Positions 63,527-64,000 of a DNA stretch of 64,000 nt are shown piece after piece. This DNA comes from CAVTPU01 sp963736695 (lineage in GTDB: Bacteria; Actinomycetota; Actinomycetes; Mycobacteriales; Micromonosporaceae), in the NCBI GenBank assembly GCA_963736695.1, contig CAVTPU010000004.1, positions 3,245,100-3,309,099 on the forward strand. Reading direction: 5' to 3'. Made by a program: the position numbers and the translations under genes. The notes under the pieces are model-generated. The model searched no databases, was not told the DNA's origin, and saw only the letters and a program-made list of their open reading frames with translations. Position 1 is the first letter of the stretch; the number at the start of each line of letters is the position of its first letter.

Positions 63527-63870
63527 GATTTCTCCTTTCCGGAGACTCCGAAGAGGGTGTTCACGGCTTCGCTGAATCGACGCCACTCGCCGATGAAGTC
63601 ATCGAGGATTCGTGATCCGTGCGGGGTGATCTCGTAGTATTTGCGGGCCGGCCCGCCCTCGGAGATCCGCATTGTGGTGATGACGAGTTCGTCGGCGCGG
63701 AGTCGGGCGAGCAGCGGATAGATGGTTCCAAGGCTCGTCACCAGGCCGCCGGTCTGTTCGAGGGTGCGAACGAGTTCGAAGCCATACATCGGACGCTGCG
63801 TGAGCAGCGCGAGGACGCAGTATTCGGCTGTCCCACGGCGCAATTCCCGCAGCGCCTTGGCGGTATCCAT
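63523..63870 (-). CDS. PadR family transcriptional regulator
   Basis: Winged-helix regulator of 115 residues with the PadR core LRRGTAEYCVLALLTQRPMYGFELVRTLEQTGGLVTSLGTIYPLLARLRADELV, a wing (ISEGGPARKYYEITPHG) and a final helix for dimer contact. It lacks the long C-terminal domain of PadR_C proteins, so it is of the short subfamily 2. ATG 63870 has TATCTT seven bases upstream, suggesting a leaderless message. It is followed by its membrane partner with overlapping codons. A tandem repeat directly upstream may be its operator. Confidence 0.9.
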   Translation of the reverse strand: MDTAKALRELRRGTAEYCVLALLTQRPMYGFELVRTLEQTGGLVTSLGTIYPLLARLRADELVITTMRISEGGPARKYYEITPHGSRILDDFIGEWRRFSEAVNTLFGVSGKEKS

Positions 63871-63899
63871 GTCAGACAAGATACGTGTCAGGCACGATA
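63870..63899. repeat. Tandem 14-bp repeat in the padR promoter
   Basis: TGTCAGACAAGATA (63870-63883) and TGTCAGGCACGATA (63886-63899) match at 12 of 14 positions with a 16-bp period. They cover the -10 region and the start of the leftward padR gene, so autoregulation by PadR is plausible. No other feature is seen in the last 100 bases. Confidence 0.55.
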
Positions 63900-64000
63900 G
63901 TCGCAAGGCCGAGAGTCCGGTGGATCTTTGGTGCGCGCCGGAGTCTCGGACCTCAGCCGGTCCGGGATATCCCGATCGGGCAGGAGAGCCCGTTGGCTCC

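Overview
This window comes from a high-GC actinobacterium, probably a filamentous, antibiotic-producing type (Micromonosporales-like; low confidence at family level). The evidence is the chromosomal block mazG-eno-ftsB-DUF501, family-5 uracil-DNA glycosylase, MbtH, HisKA_3/NarL two-component proteins, likely leaderless genes with a TANNNT box just upstream of the start, and a bldA-type tRNA-Leu(UAA). An oddity of the genome is that tyrosine is mostly encoded by TAT, although other third positions are strongly G/C (10 of 13 Tyr codons in enolase by my count).

Layout. 1-15 kb is mostly housekeeping: the 3' part of mfd, then a leftward group (mazG, eno, ftsB-like, DUF501, argA-like acetyltransferase, with a SurA-like lipoprotein upstream), then rightward ppx/gppA, an LppU-like protein, a dienelactone hydrolase, udgB and a type II NADH dehydrogenase, and a leftward polytopic membrane protein. 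tRNA-Leu(UAA) at 14934-15015 and an orphan NarL-type response regulator stand at the border of the accessory region.

16.3-44.1 kb is one 27.7-kb rightward biosynthetic operon, the main item of interest. It encodes SbnB/SbnA-like enzymes for L-2,3-diaminopropionate (Dap), two NRPSs with four modules (starter C-A-T-E, C-A-T, C-A-T-E, C-A-T-TE), MbtH, and a complete small highly reducing type II PKS (ACP, KS, chain-length factor, two hot-dog dehydratases, ketoreductase). These are followed by a phytoene-desaturase-like FAD oxidoreductase, a SAM methyltransferase and a DrrAB-type ABC exporter. My reading is that the PKS builds an unsaturated (polyene or cinnamoyl-like) acyl chain on its own ACP. 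The starter C domain would place it on Dap, and the line would make acyl-(D)Dap-(Phe-like)-(D)Xaa-Asn, released by the thioesterase. The only TTA codon I found in the operon is in its first gene, 1.7 kb from the tRNA that reads it. Two inverted repeats sit in the promoter region, and a perfect 56-bp palindrome closes the operon.

44.1-48.8 kb holds a leftward orphan sensor kinase (a possible partner of the response regulator on the other side of the operon), an MMPL transporter and a Bax-inhibitor-1 family protein. 48.8-64 kb is mixed: thiolase, two overlapping SGNH hydrolases, a DUF1232 protein, cystathionine beta-synthase, a class V aminotransferase, a TetR/MMPL divergent pair, a secreted subtilase, and a PadR/HAAS-type membrane pair at the right edge. 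All alignments, domain borders and A-domain codes were read by eye; no database search was possible.
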